From: Streptomyces odonnellii
GTDB lineage: Bacteria; Actinomycetota; Actinomycetes; Streptomycetales; Streptomycetaceae
Reading direction: 5' to 3'
Assembly: GCF_000981895.1 (NCBI RefSeq)
Contig: NZ_LATD01000116.1
Coordinates: 1-42,829, forward strand
DNA length: 42,829 bases
Below the pieces are notes generated by a model. That model did not search any database. It saw only the letters and a program-made list of their open reading frames with translations, and was not told the origin of the DNA. The translations under genes and the position numbers were made by a program. Shown here piece after piece: positions 10,075-17,937 of the stretch (positions are counted from its first letter, which is position 1; every line of letters begins with the position of its first letter).

Positions 10075-10184
10075 CAAGAGTCCCCGGCACGATCCCTCGC
10101 CCCCGGCATGATCCCTGGAAGCGGAGCCCGGGGGCCGAAAACGAGCGGTGGTCCGGGCGCCGGGGCGGGGCGGTTTCGGAAATA

Positions 10185-10196
10185 GAAAGCGCTCCC
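10185..10196 (+). promoter_or_regulatory. LacI-family operator-like site
   Basis: GAAAGCGCTCCC contains a perfect right half of the GGGAGCGCTCCC core used by CebR-type LacI regulators in Streptomyces; the left half is degenerate. It sits between TTTCGG (10174-10179) and TACTGT (10198-10203), which could be -35 and -10 boxes 18 bases apart. May be chance. Confidence 0.2.
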
Positions 10197-10211
10197 GGTA
10201 CTGTCGCCGTC

Positions 10212-10331
10212 GTGGCCCGAGCCCCGTCACCGCAGGGCGCCGCCCCGGCCCCGTCGCACCTGCCCGCCCGCGTACCCCGCCCGGCGAACGGCGGGGACGG
10301 CGAAGACAGCGAGAAGACCGGCCAGACGTAG
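10212..10331 (+). CDS. Doubtful short ORF, possible gene remnant
   Basis: A 39-codon frame starting with GTG eight bases after a possible -10 (TACTGT), which would make the message leaderless. Its third codon positions are very GC-rich, as in real genes here. The product (MARAPSPQGAAPAPSH..., ending SEKTGQT) is hydrophilic, has no recognisable domain and is too short to classify. It might be the 5' stub of a lost gene or nothing at all. Confidence 0.15.
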   Translation: MARAPSPQGAAPAPSHLPARVPRPANGGDGEDSEKTGQT

Positions 10332-10514
10332 ATCGTCTACGCGTCCCGGCGTACGCGGCGCTACGTACCACCTTGGGGCGAGCTGTGAGGCTTCTCCGCA
10401 GTTCGACGCACCCGCCCTCGTCAGGACGCATCAATGGCAACTGACGGGTACGTGAAAATTATTTGGGATGCCCCGTAATGGAACCCGGGAGGGCTCCGGC
10501 TCGTTGTTCACGAC

Positions 10515-11108
10515 GTGAGCACGACACCACCTGTTCTCGCCGCAGAGCTGGCACAGGCGTGGGCCGATATTCAGCGGTCCCACCCCGAGCTGCCGGATCT
10601 CGCCGCGCCAGAGTCCCTGATCGGAGAGTCCTCGTCCGCCTGCGGCGCCGAGCTCTCCTTCGAACGACTGCTTCATGAAGCGGTCCATGGCATCGCCGCA
10701 GCCAGAGGTGTCCGCGACACCTCGCGAGCGGGCCGTTATCACAACCGCCGATTCCTTGCGATCGCCGAGGAGATGGGCCTCGACCATCCCGAGGAGCCGC
10801 ATCCCAGCAGCGGTTTCTCCCTGGTCTCGCTCAGTCCCGAGGCCAAGCGCCGATATCGCCCCACCATCGAGCGGCTCCAGCGCGCCCTCAAGGCGCACAC
10901 GGTCGCGACGGCCGCCGACACCAAGCGCAGCTTCCGCGGTCCGGCCGCCCGGCACGGCTCGTCCGGTGGCGGGGTCCGCGTCAAAGCCGTCTGCGACTGC
11001 GGCAGAAACGTACGGGTCGTCCCGTCGGTCCTCGCCCAGGCGCCGATCATGTGCGGTGGCTGCGGAAAGCCGTTCCGTATCCCGGAGGTCGTGGGCGCCG
11101 CGAGCTGA
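10515..11108 (+). CDS. SprT-like zinc metalloprotein with C-terminal zinc ribbon
   Basis: 197 residues from a GTG start. HEAVH at residues 54-58 is an HExxH zinc-protease motif. It is followed by GVRDTSRAGRYHNRRF, a signature I associate with SprT-like proteins of actinobacteria and their phages and mobile elements. The C-terminus has a four-cysteine zinc ribbon: CDC at 160-162 and CGGC at 180-183. No signal peptide or membrane helix, so it acts in the cytoplasm. SprT/SPRTN relatives in eukaryotes cut DNA-protein crosslinks; whether this protein cuts anything is unknown. It stands alone ahead of the rpsP operon. Confidence 0.8.
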   Translation: MSTTPPVLAAELAQAWADIQRSHPELPDLAAPESLIGESSSACGAELSFERLLHEAVHGIAAARGVRDTSRAGRYHNRRFLAIAEEMGLDHPEEPHPSSGFSLVSLSPEAKRRYRPTIERLQRALKAHTVATAADTKRSFRGPAARHGSSGGGVRVKAVCDCGRNVRVVPSVLAQAPIMCGGCGKPFRIPEVVGAAS

Positions 11109-11306
11109 ACACCCGGGCACCGGAGCGGGACACCCGCGACGTCCTGCCGTGGTGCGCGCGTGTGGCAGAATGGCGAGCTGTACTCGACAGTCGCACAGGA
11201 CCCCTCTCTCCTCCGGCTGACGCGTCCATCGGGCGGATCGGGTACCGCAACCCCACGCGGCATCCCGTTGTGCCCAACCACGTCAAGACCAGGAGACACC
11301 ACTCCA

Positions 11307-11753
11307 GTGGCAGTCAAGATCAAGCTGAAGCGTCTGGGCAAGATCCGTTCGCCTCACTACCGCATCATCGTCGCCGACTCCCGTACCCGCCGCGACGGCC
11401 GGGCCATCGAGGAGATCGGTCTGTACCACCCGGTGCAGAACCCCTCGCGCATCGAGGTCGACTCGGACCGCGCGCGGTACTGGCTGTCCGTCGGCGCCCA
11501 GCCGACCGAGCCGGTCCTCGCGATCCTCAAGCTCACCGGCGACTGGCAGGCGCACAAGGGTCTGCCGGCCCCCGCGCCGCTGCTCCAGCCGGAGCCGAAG
11601 GCCGACACGCGCGCCCTCTTCGAGGCCGCCGCGAAGGACGCCGGTGACGAGCCCAAGGGTGAGGCGATCACCCAGAAGGCGAAGAAGTCCGACAAGAAGG
11701 CCGACGAAGCCGGGACCGAGTCCTCGGCCGCCGCCGAGTCGACCGAGGCCTGA
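11307..11753 (+). CDS. rpsP: 30S ribosomal protein S16
   Basis: 148 residues from GTG 11307, with AGGAGA at 11291-11296. The core ([24 protein letters not shown], here spanning a split between residues 4 and 27) is canonical S16. The tail after about residue 110 is an Ala/Lys/Glu-rich extension typical of actinobacteria. The open frame extends upstream to 11160 but that part belongs to the leader. A CAGAAT hexamer at 11165-11170 is a possible -10 box. It heads the rpsP-khpA-rimM-trmD cluster for ribosome assembly and tRNA modification. Confidence 0.96.
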   Translation: MAVKIKLKRLGKIRSPHYRIIVADSRTRRDGRAIEEIGLYHPVQNPSRIEVDSDRARYWLSVGAQPTEPVLAILKLTGDWQAHKGLPAPAPLLQPEPKADTRALFEAAAKDAGDEPKGEAITQKAKKSDKKADEAGTESSAAAESTEA

Positions 11754-11755
11754 GC

Positions 11756-11995
11756 ATGCTCGAGGAGGCTCTCGAGCACCTCGTGAAGGGCATCGTCGAC
11801 AACCCGGACGACGTGCGGGTAGCCTCGCGCAACCTGCGCCGTGGCCGTGTGCTGGAGGTCCGGGTCCACCCCGACGACCTCGGCAAGGTGATCGGCCGCA
11901 ACGGCCGCACCGCACGCGCTCTGCGGACCGTCGTGGGCGCCATCGGCGGCCGTGGCATCCGCGTCGACCTCGTCGATGTGGACCAGGTCCGCTGA
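11756..11995 (+). CDS. khpA: KH-domain RNA-binding protein (KhpA type)
   Basis: 79 residues, almost entirely one KH domain with the GxxG loop in [14 protein letters not shown]. It starts two bases after the rpsP stop, so the two are co-translated. Small KH proteins of this type (KhpA/YlqC) bind RNA and, in Gram-positive bacteria, partner with KhpB. The place between rpsP and rimM is the usual one. Confidence 0.92.
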   Translation: MLEEALEHLVKGIVDNPDDVRVASRNLRRGRVLEVRVHPDDLGKVIGRNGRTARALRTVVGAIGGRGIRVDLVDVDQVR

Positions 11996-12081
11996 CAGAG
12001 CTGGAACACCGGCACGGGCCGGGGAGGGCCACACCGCCTTCTCCGGCTTTTGCTGCTTTTGGAAAAGAAAAGGTGCCTGTA

Positions 12082-12654
12082 GTGCAGTTGGTGGTCGGGC
12101 GGGTGGGCCGCGCCCATGGGATCAAGGGCGAGGTCACCGTAGAGGTGCGTACGGACGAGCCCGAGGTACGGCTCGGACCCGGCGCCGTACTCGCCACGGA
12201 CCCGGCGGACGCCGGACCGCTCACGATCGATTCGGGCCGGGTGCACAGCGGCAGACTGCTGCTGCGCTTCGAGGGCGTACGGGACCGTACGGGCGCCGAG
12301 GCGCTGCGCAACGTGGTGCTGATCGCCGAGGTCGATCCCGGGGAACTCCCGGAGGACCCGGACGAGTTCTACGACCACCAGCTCATGGACCTGGACGTGG
12401 TGCTCGCCGACGGCACCGAGATCGGCAGGATCACCGAGATCACGCATCTGCCCTCGCAGGACCTGTTCATCGTGGAACGGCCCGACGGCAGCGAGGTGAT
12501 GATCCCGTTCGTCGAGGAGATCGTCACGGAGATCGATCTGGAGGAGCAGCGGGCCGTCATCGAGCCGCCGCCGGGACTGATCGACGACCGCGCGGAAGTC
12601 GCCGGTGAGCGCGGTACGTCCGGCCGTGACGCGTCCGGCGGGGACGGCTCATGA
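12082..12654 (+). CDS. rimM: Ribosome maturation factor RimM
   Basis: 190 residues from GTG 12082 ([18 protein letters not shown]). RimM helps assemble the head of the 30S subunit near S19. The N-terminal barrel carries [13 protein letters not shown] and the C-terminal PRC barrel carries [11 protein letters not shown] and SQDLFIV. A GTG at 12073 is in frame, but AAAAGG at 12068-12073 fits the later start. The leader is oddly AT-rich for this genome (CTTTTGCTGCTTTTGG then AAAAGAAAAGG), so the ribosome site could pair with the CTTTT tracts. The 3' end overlaps trmD by ATGA. Confidence 0.94.
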   Translation: MQLVVGRVGRAHGIKGEVTVEVRTDEPEVRLGPGAVLATDPADAGPLTIDSGRVHSGRLLLRFEGVRDRTGAEALRNVVLIAEVDPGELPEDPDEFYDHQLMDLDVVLADGTEIGRITEITHLPSQDLFIVERPDGSEVMIPFVEEIVTEIDLEEQRAVIEPPPGLIDDRAEVAGERGTSGRDASGGDGS

Positions 12655-13472
12655 GAATCGACGTCGTCACGATCTTCCCCGAGTACCTGGAGCCGCTGAA
12701 CGTCTCGCTGGTCGGCAAGGCCCGCGCGCGCGGCCGTCTCGACGTCCATGTGCACGACCTCAGGGAGTGGACGTACGACCGGCACAGCACCGTCGACGAC
12801 ACCCCGTACGGCGGCGGGCCCGGCATGGTCATGAAGACCGGGCCCTGGGGCGACGCCCTCGACGAGATCCTGGCGAGCGGGTACGAGACCGGGGCGCACG
12901 GCCCCGCCCTGGTCGTCCCCACCCCCAGCGGCCGCCCGTTCACCCAGGAAGTGGCCGTGGAACTGTCCGAGCGGCCCTGGCTGCTCTTCGCACCCGCGCG
13001 GTACGAGGGCATCGACCGGCGGGTCATGGACGAGTACGCCACCCGTCTGCCGGTCTTCGAGCTGTCCATCGGTGACTACGTCCTGGCCGGCGGGGAGGCC
13101 GCCGTACTGGTCATCACCGAGGCGGTGGCCCGGCTGCTGCCCGGAGTCCTCGGCAACGCGGAGTCGCACCGCGACGACTCCTTCGCCCCCGGCGCGATGG
13201 CGGATCTGCTGGAGGGCCCGGTCTACACCAAGCCGCCCGAGTGGCGTGGGCGCTCCATCCCGGACGTCCTGCTCAGCGGCCACCACGGCCGTATCGCGCG
13301 CTGGCGCAGGGACGAGGCGTTCCGGCGGACGGCACTCAACCGGCCCGATCTGATCGAGCGCTGCGACCCGAAGGCCTTCGACAAGAAGGACCGCGAGATC
13401 CTCTCGATCCTGGGCTGGGCACCCGAGCCGGGTGGCCGATTTTGGCGCAGGCCCGAGGCCATGGAAGAATAG
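12651..13472 (+). CDS. trmD: tRNA (guanine-N1)-methyltransferase TrmD
   Basis: 273 residues. Methylates G37 of tRNAs reading CNN codons, using S-adenosylmethionine, and so prevents frameshifting. SPOUT fold: the N-terminal [18 protein letters not shown] and the knotted SAM site [17 protein letters not shown] near residues 137-153 are intact, as is the C-terminal [15 protein letters not shown]. The ATG overlaps the rimM stop, indicating coupling. The next gene is rplS after a 131-base structured spacer. Confidence 0.96.
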   Translation: MRIDVVTIFPEYLEPLNVSLVGKARARGRLDVHVHDLREWTYDRHSTVDDTPYGGGPGMVMKTGPWGDALDEILASGYETGAHGPALVVPTPSGRPFTQEVAVELSERPWLLFAPARYEGIDRRVMDEYATRLPVFELSIGDYVLAGGEAAVLVITEAVARLLPGVLGNAESHRDDSFAPGAMADLLEGPVYTKPPEWRGRSIPDVLLSGHHGRIARWRRDEAFRRTALNRPDLIERCDPKAFDKKDREILSILGWAPEPGGRFWRRPEAMEE

Positions 13473-13587
13473 GCCGATGCCGTACGTCCGGTGTGCGCCC
13501 CTGCCACAGGGGGAACGACGCCCGCCCGACGCGAACGGCACCCCGAACTCTCCTCCAGACATCCGCCGATGACCTGTGGCATCGGCG
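13473..13587 (+). promoter_or_regulatory. Structured leader of rplS with competing pairings
   Basis: The whole trmD-rplS spacer is complementary to itself. GCCGATGCC (13473-13481, right after the trmD stop) is fully complementary to GGCATCGGC (13578-13586). The latter also forms a local perfect 8-bp hairpin, CGCCGATG (13564-13571) with CATCGGCG (13580-13587), ending at the ribosome site GAGGAA. A separate hairpin CCCCTG-cca-CAGGGG lies at 13498-13512, and CCACAGG at 13504-13510 is complementary to CCTGTGG in the loop of the 3' hairpin (13573-13579). The pairings are mutually exclusive, as in a regulatory leader. The ligand could be L19 itself. Confidence 0.5.
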
Positions 13588-13603
13588 AGGAAGCAGAACC
13601 GTC

Positions 13604-13954
13604 ATGTCCAGCCTGCTCGACACCGTCGACGCCGCCTCGCTCCGCAGCGACCTCCCCGCCTTCCGCCCCGGTGACACGGTCAACGTGCACGTGAGGGTCA
13701 TCGAGGGCAACCGCTCCCGTATCCAGCAGTTCAAGGGCGTGGTCATCCGCCGCCAGGGCTCGGGCGTCCGCGAGACCTTCACGGTCCGCAAGGTCTCCTT
13801 CTCCGTCGGTGTGGAGCGCACCTTCCCGGTGCACAGCCCGATCTTCGAGAAGATCGAGCTGGTGAGCCGCGGTGACGTCCGCCGCGCCAAGCTCTACTAC
13901 CTGCGCGAGCTGCGCGGCAAGGCCGCCAAGATCAAGGAGAAGCGCGACAACTGA
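13604..13954 (+). CDS. rplS: 50S ribosomal protein L19
   Basis: 116 residues, the normal length. Conserved L19 blocks are all present: [39 protein letters not shown] and [20 protein letters not shown]. The ATG at 13604 lies 12 bases after GAGGAA. L19 sits at the 30S/50S interface. Its own leader is structured (see the preceding entry), so its expression may be tuned separately from trmD. Confidence 0.97.
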   Translation: MSSLLDTVDAASLRSDLPAFRPGDTVNVHVRVIEGNRSRIQQFKGVVIRRQGSGVRETFTVRKVSFSVGVERTFPVHSPIFEKIELVSRGDVRRAKLYYLRELRGKAAKIKEKRDN

Positions 13955-14037
13955 GCCGCGCCTGCCGGGCGGACCGGGCTTGGCGTTCGTCACGTCGCGC
14001 CCGGGTCCACAGGGGCGCCGGATAAGCTCTGGCCCCG

Positions 14038-15012
14038 ATGGACACCGAAGCACAGCACACGGAGCGCGACCGCTCTTCCGGAGCCCCGCTGGGGACGGGG
14101 GGGCGGTCGCGCTCCGTGCGTTCGTCAGAGGGGCTGTCCACCCCCGCTGTCGTGGCGCCGCGGGTGACGGGGGCACGAAGGTTCTCCCGGCTCCCGGGGC
14201 TGGGGCTGGGGCTGGGGCTGTCCAGGTATTCCGGGCGCTCAGGACTCTCCGGGCCGTCAGGACTTTCCGGTCTGTCTGGTCTGTTCGGTCTGTCCGGGCT
14301 TTCGTGGCGCAGAGCCGGGCTGAGCGGGCTCCTCTGCGCGGTTGTCGTCCTGCTCTTCAGCGCCTTCGTGGTGCAGCCCTTCCTGATTCCCAGCGGCTCG
14401 ATGGAGCCCACGCTCCAGGTCGGGGACCGGGTGCTGGTCAACAAGTTGGCGTACCGTTTCGATACCGGGCCGGAGCGCGGTGATGTGGTCGTCTTCGACG
14501 GCACCGGTTCCTTTGTCCAGGAGCCGCCGGAGGAGAACCCCGTCGTCGGGCTGCTGCACGGGGCCGCCGCGGCTCTGGGGCTCGCCGAGCCCGCCGAGAC
14601 CGACTTCGTGAAGCGCGTCGTCGGCGTCGGGGGCGACCGGGTGGTCTGCTGCGACAAGGGGGGCAGGGTCGAGGTGAACGGCCGGGCCGTGGACGAGCGG
14701 CGCTATCTGTACCCCAGGGACACGCCCTCCCGGGTCCCCTTCGACATCGTCGTACCAGCGGGCACGCTGTGGGTCATGGGCGACCACCGGGCCAACTCGC
14801 GCGACTCCAGGGACCATCTCGGCGACCCGGGCGGCGGCATGGTGCCCGTCGACAAGGTCGTCGGACGGGCGGACTGGATCGGCTGGCCGCTCGGCCGCTG
14901 GTCCTCGCTGGAGCGCTCCGACGCCTTCCGGTACGTACCGGCCCCGGGTGTCCGGGACGTACCGGCTCCAGGCCTCCAGGACGCACCGGCCCCGGGCGGC
15001 GCCCATGGGTAA
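14038..15012 (+). CDS. lepB: Type I signal peptidase (first of four, sipW position)
   Basis: 324 residues from ATG 14038, unusually long at the N-terminus. A membrane helix (LSGLLCAVVVLLFSAFVV) precedes the catalytic Ser121 in IPSGSMEPT and general-base Lys192 in FVKRVVGVGG; the box GDHRANSRDS is present. It removes signal peptides on the outer face of the membrane. No C-terminal helix is seen. The first ~95 residues contain a perfect hairpin in the DNA and Gly-Leu and GLS repeats, and no clear ribosome site precedes the ATG. A start further down, for example GTG near 14152, is therefore possible. It overlaps the next gene by 8 bases. Confidence 0.85.
   Translation: MDTEAQHTERDRSSGAPLGTGGRSRSVRSSEGLSTPAVVAPRVTGARRFSRLPGLGLGLGLSRYSGRSGLSGPSGLSGLSGLFGLSGLSWRRAGLSGLLCAVVVLLFSAFVVQPFLIPSGSMEPTLQVGDRVLVNKLAYRFDTGPERGDVVVFDGTGSFVQEPPEENPVVGLLHGAAAALGLAEPAETDFVKRVVGVGGDRVVCCDKGGRVEVNGRAVDERRYLYPRDTPSRVPFDIVVPAGTLWVMGDHRANSRDSRDHLGDPGGGMVPVDKVVGRADWIGWPLGRWSSLERSDAFRYVPAPGVRDVPAPGLQDAPAPGGAHG
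14058..14118 (+). repeat. Perfect 16-bp inverted repeat with nested hairpin
   Basis: CACGGAGCGCGACCGC (14058-14073) and GCGGTCGCGCTCCGTG (14103-14118) are exact reverse complements. The 29-base loop holds another stem, CCCC-gct-GGGG (14084-14094). It lies 104 bases after the rplS stop and looks like a factor-independent Streptomyces terminator, yet it is inside the predicted signal peptidase frame. Confidence 0.75.
14196..14302 (+). repeat. In-frame hexamer and 9-base repeats
   Basis: Four exact copies of GGGGCT (14196-14219) encode Gly-Leu four times. From about 14240 a degenerate 9-base repeat encodes GLS-GPS-GLS-GLS-GLF-GLS-GLS, ending just before the membrane helix of the first signal peptidase. 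Confidence 0.75.
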
Positions 15013-15985
15013 GCGTGGCCGGCCCGCGGCCCATGGCTCGGACACCAGACTGCCCACCGGCACCCGGCCCACCAGCGGCCGGGCGCTACCGGGCCGTGCG
15101 GAGCGGCGCAAGCTCGCCCGCCGGGTCAAGCGGCGCCGCCGCAGGTCCGCGATGGCCGAGATACCGATTCTGATCACCGTGGCGCTGCTGATCGCGCTCG
15201 TCCTCAAGACCTTCCTGGTGCAGGCCTTTGTGATCCCCTCGGGTTCCATGGAGCAGACGATCAGGATCAGCGACCGCGTCCTGGTGGACAAACTGACCCC
15301 CTGGTTCGGCTCCAAACCCGAGCGCGGCGATGTGGTGGTGTTCAAGGACCCGGGCGGCTGGCTCGACGACGAGCAGCCCCCGCCGGACAACTCCCCGTTC
15401 GTCGTCAAACAGGTCAAACAGGCGCTGACCTTCATCGGACTGCTGCCCTCGGCCGACGAGCAGGATCTGATCAAGCGGGTCGTCGCGGTCGGCGGCGACA
15501 CCGTCACCTGCTGCGACAAGGACGGCAAGGTTTCCGTCAACGGTGTGCCGTTGACCGAGCGGTATCTGCACCCGGAGAACGTGCCCTCGCAGGTGCCCTT
15601 CCAGGTCCAGGTGCCGGAGGGGCGGATCTTTGTGATGGGCGACCACCGGTCGAACTCGGCCGACTCGCGCTTCCATCTCAGGGAGGAGTTCCGCGGCACG
15701 GTCTCCGAGGACGGGGTGGTGGGCCGGGCCGTCGTCATCGCCTGGCCGTTCGACCACTGGCGCGGCCTGGAGGAGCGGGAGACGTACGCTTCGGTGCCGG
15801 ACGCGCGTGCCGCGCCGACGACGGCGCGGGGAGCGTCGAATAGTGTGTCTTCCCAGGATCTCAACGGATTGATCCGGCTCCCGAGCCCTGCGGAACTCCC
15901 GCTCGTTATGGGAGTGGTGGGCCTGTCCCGTATCGGTGGCAGGCGGTCGCGCCGCGTAATCGCGCGGAGCAGTCGCACGGAGTGA
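15005..15985 (+). CDS. lepB: Type I signal peptidase (second of four, sipX position)
   Basis: 326 residues. A basic N-terminal tail (RRKLARRVKRRRRRS) leads to a membrane helix (IPILITVALLIALVLKTFLV). Catalytic Ser81 in IPSGSMEQT and Lys157 in LIKRVVAVGGDT are present with GDHRSNSADS. A second, weaker hydrophobic stretch near the C-terminus (LPLVMGVVGLS) with trailing arginines may be a C-terminal anchor. The ATG overlaps the end of the previous gene, so expression is coupled. The start is chosen by that overlap; the upstream ribosome site is weak. Confidence 0.92.
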   Translation: MGKRGRPAAHGSDTRLPTGTRPTSGRALPGRAERRKLARRVKRRRRRSAMAEIPILITVALLIALVLKTFLVQAFVIPSGSMEQTIRISDRVLVDKLTPWFGSKPERGDVVVFKDPGGWLDDEQPPPDNSPFVVKQVKQALTFIGLLPSADEQDLIKRVVAVGGDTVTCCDKDGKVSVNGVPLTERYLHPENVPSQVPFQVQVPEGRIFVMGDHRSNSADSRFHLREEFRGTVSEDGVVGRAVVIAWPFDHWRGLEERETYASVPDARAAPTTARGASNSVSSQDLNGLIRLPSPAELPLVMGVVGLSRIGGRRSRRVIARSSRTE

Positions 15986-15994
15986 GGAGTGGAT

Positions 15995-16975
15995 GTGGGG
16001 GACGTGGCGGTCGGCGCACGATCCGGACACGATGGTCCCGAAGAGGGACGCGAGCAGCTCGCCGAGTCGCCCGAAGCAGTGACGGACGATACGACGGAAC
16101 GCAGGAGTACGGCTCACGCGGCGCACAACGGGCACGTGGCCGGGAGTCACCAGGGCGACGGGCAGGACGGTGACGGAGCCGGGCCCGACGACCGTGGATC
16201 CACGGCGGCGCGCCCGCAGCGTTCCTTCTGGAAGGAACTGCCCCTGCTGATCGGTATCGCGCTGCTGCTGGCGCTGCTGATCAAGACCTTCCTGGTGCAG
16301 GCGTTCTCGATCCCCTCGGACTCGATGCAGGACACCCTCCAGCGGGGCGACCGGGTCCTGGTGGACAAGCTCACGCCGTGGTTCGGCTCCGAGCCGGAGC
16401 GCGGCGAGGTCGTGGTCTTCCATGACCCCGGTGGCTGGCTGGAGGGCACGCCCACCCCCAGTCCGAACATCGTGCAGAACTTTCTGAGCTTCATCGGTCT
16501 GATGCCCTCCTCCGAGGAGAAGGATCTGATCAAGCGCGTCATCGCGGTCGGCGGTGACACGGTGGAGTGCAAGAAGGGCGGAAAGGTCCAGGTCAATGGA
16601 CATCCGCTCAATGAGGAGGGGTACATCTACCCCGGCAACACTCCTTGTGACGACGAGCCGTTCGGGCCGATCAAGGTTCCCGAGGGCCGGATCTGGGTCA
16701 TGGGCGACCACCGGCAGAACTCGCTGGACTCGCGCTACCACCAGGAGCTGCCCGGCCGGGGCACGGTCTCCACGGACGAGGTCGTCGGACGCGCCTTCGT
16801 CGTCGCCTGGCCGGTCAACCGGTGGTCCTTCCTTCCGGTGCCGGACACCTTCGACCAGTCCGGGCTGAGCGCCGCGGCTTCCACGGCCGTTCCCGGCGCC
16901 CTCGGGGTGGCCGGAGCGCTGCCGGTCGTGCTGTGGCGCAGGCGGAGGCTGACCGGCGGGGGTACCGCCGGGTAG
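15995..16975 (+). CDS. lepB: Type I signal peptidase (third of four, sipY position)
   Basis: 326 residues from GTG 15995, five bases after GAGGAG. A GTG at 15989 is also in frame but overlaps that site. A hydrophilic ~70-residue N-terminus is followed by a helix (LPLLIGIALLLALLIKTFLV), Ser110 in IPSDSMQDT, Lys180 in LIKRVIAVGGDT and GDHRQNSLDS. A C-terminal hydrophobic segment (AVPGALGVAGALPVVLW) ends in RRRR, consistent with a second membrane anchor. Its catalytic half is very close to that of the second gene, as expected from tandem duplication. Confidence 0.92.
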   Translation: MGDVAVGARSGHDGPEEGREQLAESPEAVTDDTTERRSTAHAAHNGHVAGSHQGDGQDGDGAGPDDRGSTAARPQRSFWKELPLLIGIALLLALLIKTFLVQAFSIPSDSMQDTLQRGDRVLVDKLTPWFGSEPERGEVVVFHDPGGWLEGTPTPSPNIVQNFLSFIGLMPSSEEKDLIKRVIAVGGDTVECKKGGKVQVNGHPLNEEGYIYPGNTPCDDEPFGPIKVPEGRIWVMGDHRQNSLDSRYHQELPGRGTVSTDEVVGRAFVVAWPVNRWSFLPVPDTFDQSGLSAAASTAVPGALGVAGALPVVLWRRRRLTGGGTAG

Positions 16976-17055
16976 GGTGCGGTCCCGGACCGCCGTCCGA
17001 GACCTCTTCACGGAGGCATGGGGCGGCCATTCTCCGGAACGGGGGGAGCGCTGGG

Positions 17056-17937
17056 ATGAGCGGCACAAGCGGAACGGTCGGGACGGGAAGCCCCGGGCCG
17101 GGACAACCTGGGGCGGGAAGCCCCGGGCCGGGACAGCCGGGGACCGGGCGCCAAGGGACCCGGCGTACGGAGCCCGGAGCGGTGCCGGAAGCGGTGAGTG
17201 GCGGCCACGGTCGCCTCGGCAGTGTGCTGTCGGGGCTGGCCGTGGCCGTCGGCTGTGTGCTCTTCCTCGGCGGATTCGTCTGGGGAGCCGTGGAATACCG
17301 GCCGTACACCGTGCCCACCAACTCGATGAGCCCGACCGTGAAGGCGGGCGACCGGGTGCTGGCCCAGCGGATATCCGGCGGCGACGTACGGCGCGGGGAT
17401 GTGGTGGTCTTCAGCGACGCCGACTGGGGCAACCTTCCGATGCTGAAGCGCGTGGTCGGAGTCGGCGGCGACACGGTCGCCTGCTGCGACACGGACGGCA
17501 GGCTCACCGTGAACGGCAAGCCGGTCCGCGAACCGTACGTCCAGGGAATGCCCGGCGGGCAGGCGTCCACGACCGAATTCAGCGCGAAGGTGCCCGAGGG
17601 GCAGCTCTTTCTGCTCGGAGATGAGCGCAACGGCTCACTGGACTCCCGCGTCCACCTCCAGGACCAGGCACAGGGCTCCGTACCGGTCGCGTCGGTGGAC
17701 GCGCGTGTCGATGCCGTGGTGTGGCCGGTGGGCAGCCTGGTCGGCCGGCCGGAGGCGTTCGCGGCGCTGCCGGGCGGAGTGTCCGGGCCGGGGCCGGTGA
17801 AGCTGGTCGCGGCGGCGATTCTGGGCGGGGCCCTGCTGATTCTGGGCGGTGCGGCGTACGGACCGGTCGCGCGGTGGCTGTCGGCGCCGCGGAGGGCCCG
17901 TGGGGCACGGGAAGGGGCGTCCGCCGGTGTCCGCTGA
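17056..17937 (+). CDS. lepB: Type I signal peptidase (fourth of four, sipZ position)
   Basis: 293 residues, the most divergent of the four. A Gly/Pro/Ser-rich N-terminus of about 50 residues contains a 10-residue tandem repeat. Then come helix VLSGLAVAVGCVLFLGGFVW, Ser90 in VPTNSMSPT, Lys131 in MLKRVVGVGGDT, and GDERNGSLDS in place of the GDHR box. A C-terminal helix (LVAAAILGGALLILGGAAYG) is followed by basic residues. The ATG is set by GGGGGGAG at 17041-17048. It overlaps the NUDIX gene by 11 bases. Catalytic pair intact, so probably active. Confidence 0.9.
   Translation: MSGTSGTVGTGSPGPGQPGAGSPGPGQPGTGRQGTRRTEPGAVPEAVSGGHGRLGSVLSGLAVAVGCVLFLGGFVWGAVEYRPYTVPTNSMSPTVKAGDRVLAQRISGGDVRRGDVVVFSDADWGNLPMLKRVVGVGGDTVACCDTDGRLTVNGKPVREPYVQGMPGGQASTTEFSAKVPEGQLFLLGDERNGSLDSRVHLQDQAQGSVPVASVDARVDAVVWPVGSLVGRPEAFAALPGGVSGPGPVKLVAAAILGGALLILGGAAYGPVARWLSAPRRARGAREGASAGVR
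17084..17135 (+). repeat. 30-base tandem repeat in the fourth signal peptidase gene
   Basis: The 22 bases at 17084-17105 (beginning CGGGAAGCCCCGGG) recur exactly at 17114-17135, a period of 30. It encodes GSPGPGQPGA twice. Being a multiple of three, a change in copy number would keep the frame. Confidence 0.85.

Larger units (their letters stand above)
10042..10514. other. Intergenic region with no clear gene
   Basis: 473 bases between yhfZ and the SprT-like gene. It holds the yhfZ operator, a LacI-type operator-like site with a doubtful 39-codon reading frame, and, at 10440-10470, a local AT-rich patch (GAAAATTATTTGGGATG) that is the likeliest promoter area for the gene at 10515. Open frames on both strands here are basic and compositionally skewed, and I do not regard them as genes. 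Confidence 0.5.

Noticed and set aside
10042..10440. N-terminal extension of the yhfZ frame
   Set aside because: The extension is basic and low-complexity and unlike YhfZ proteins. It also runs through the palindromic operator.
11160..11205. tRNA-like sequence GTGGCAGAATGGCGAG upstream of rpsP
   Set aside because: It recalls the D-arm of a leucine tRNA, but no anticodon arm, T-loop or acceptor stem follows.
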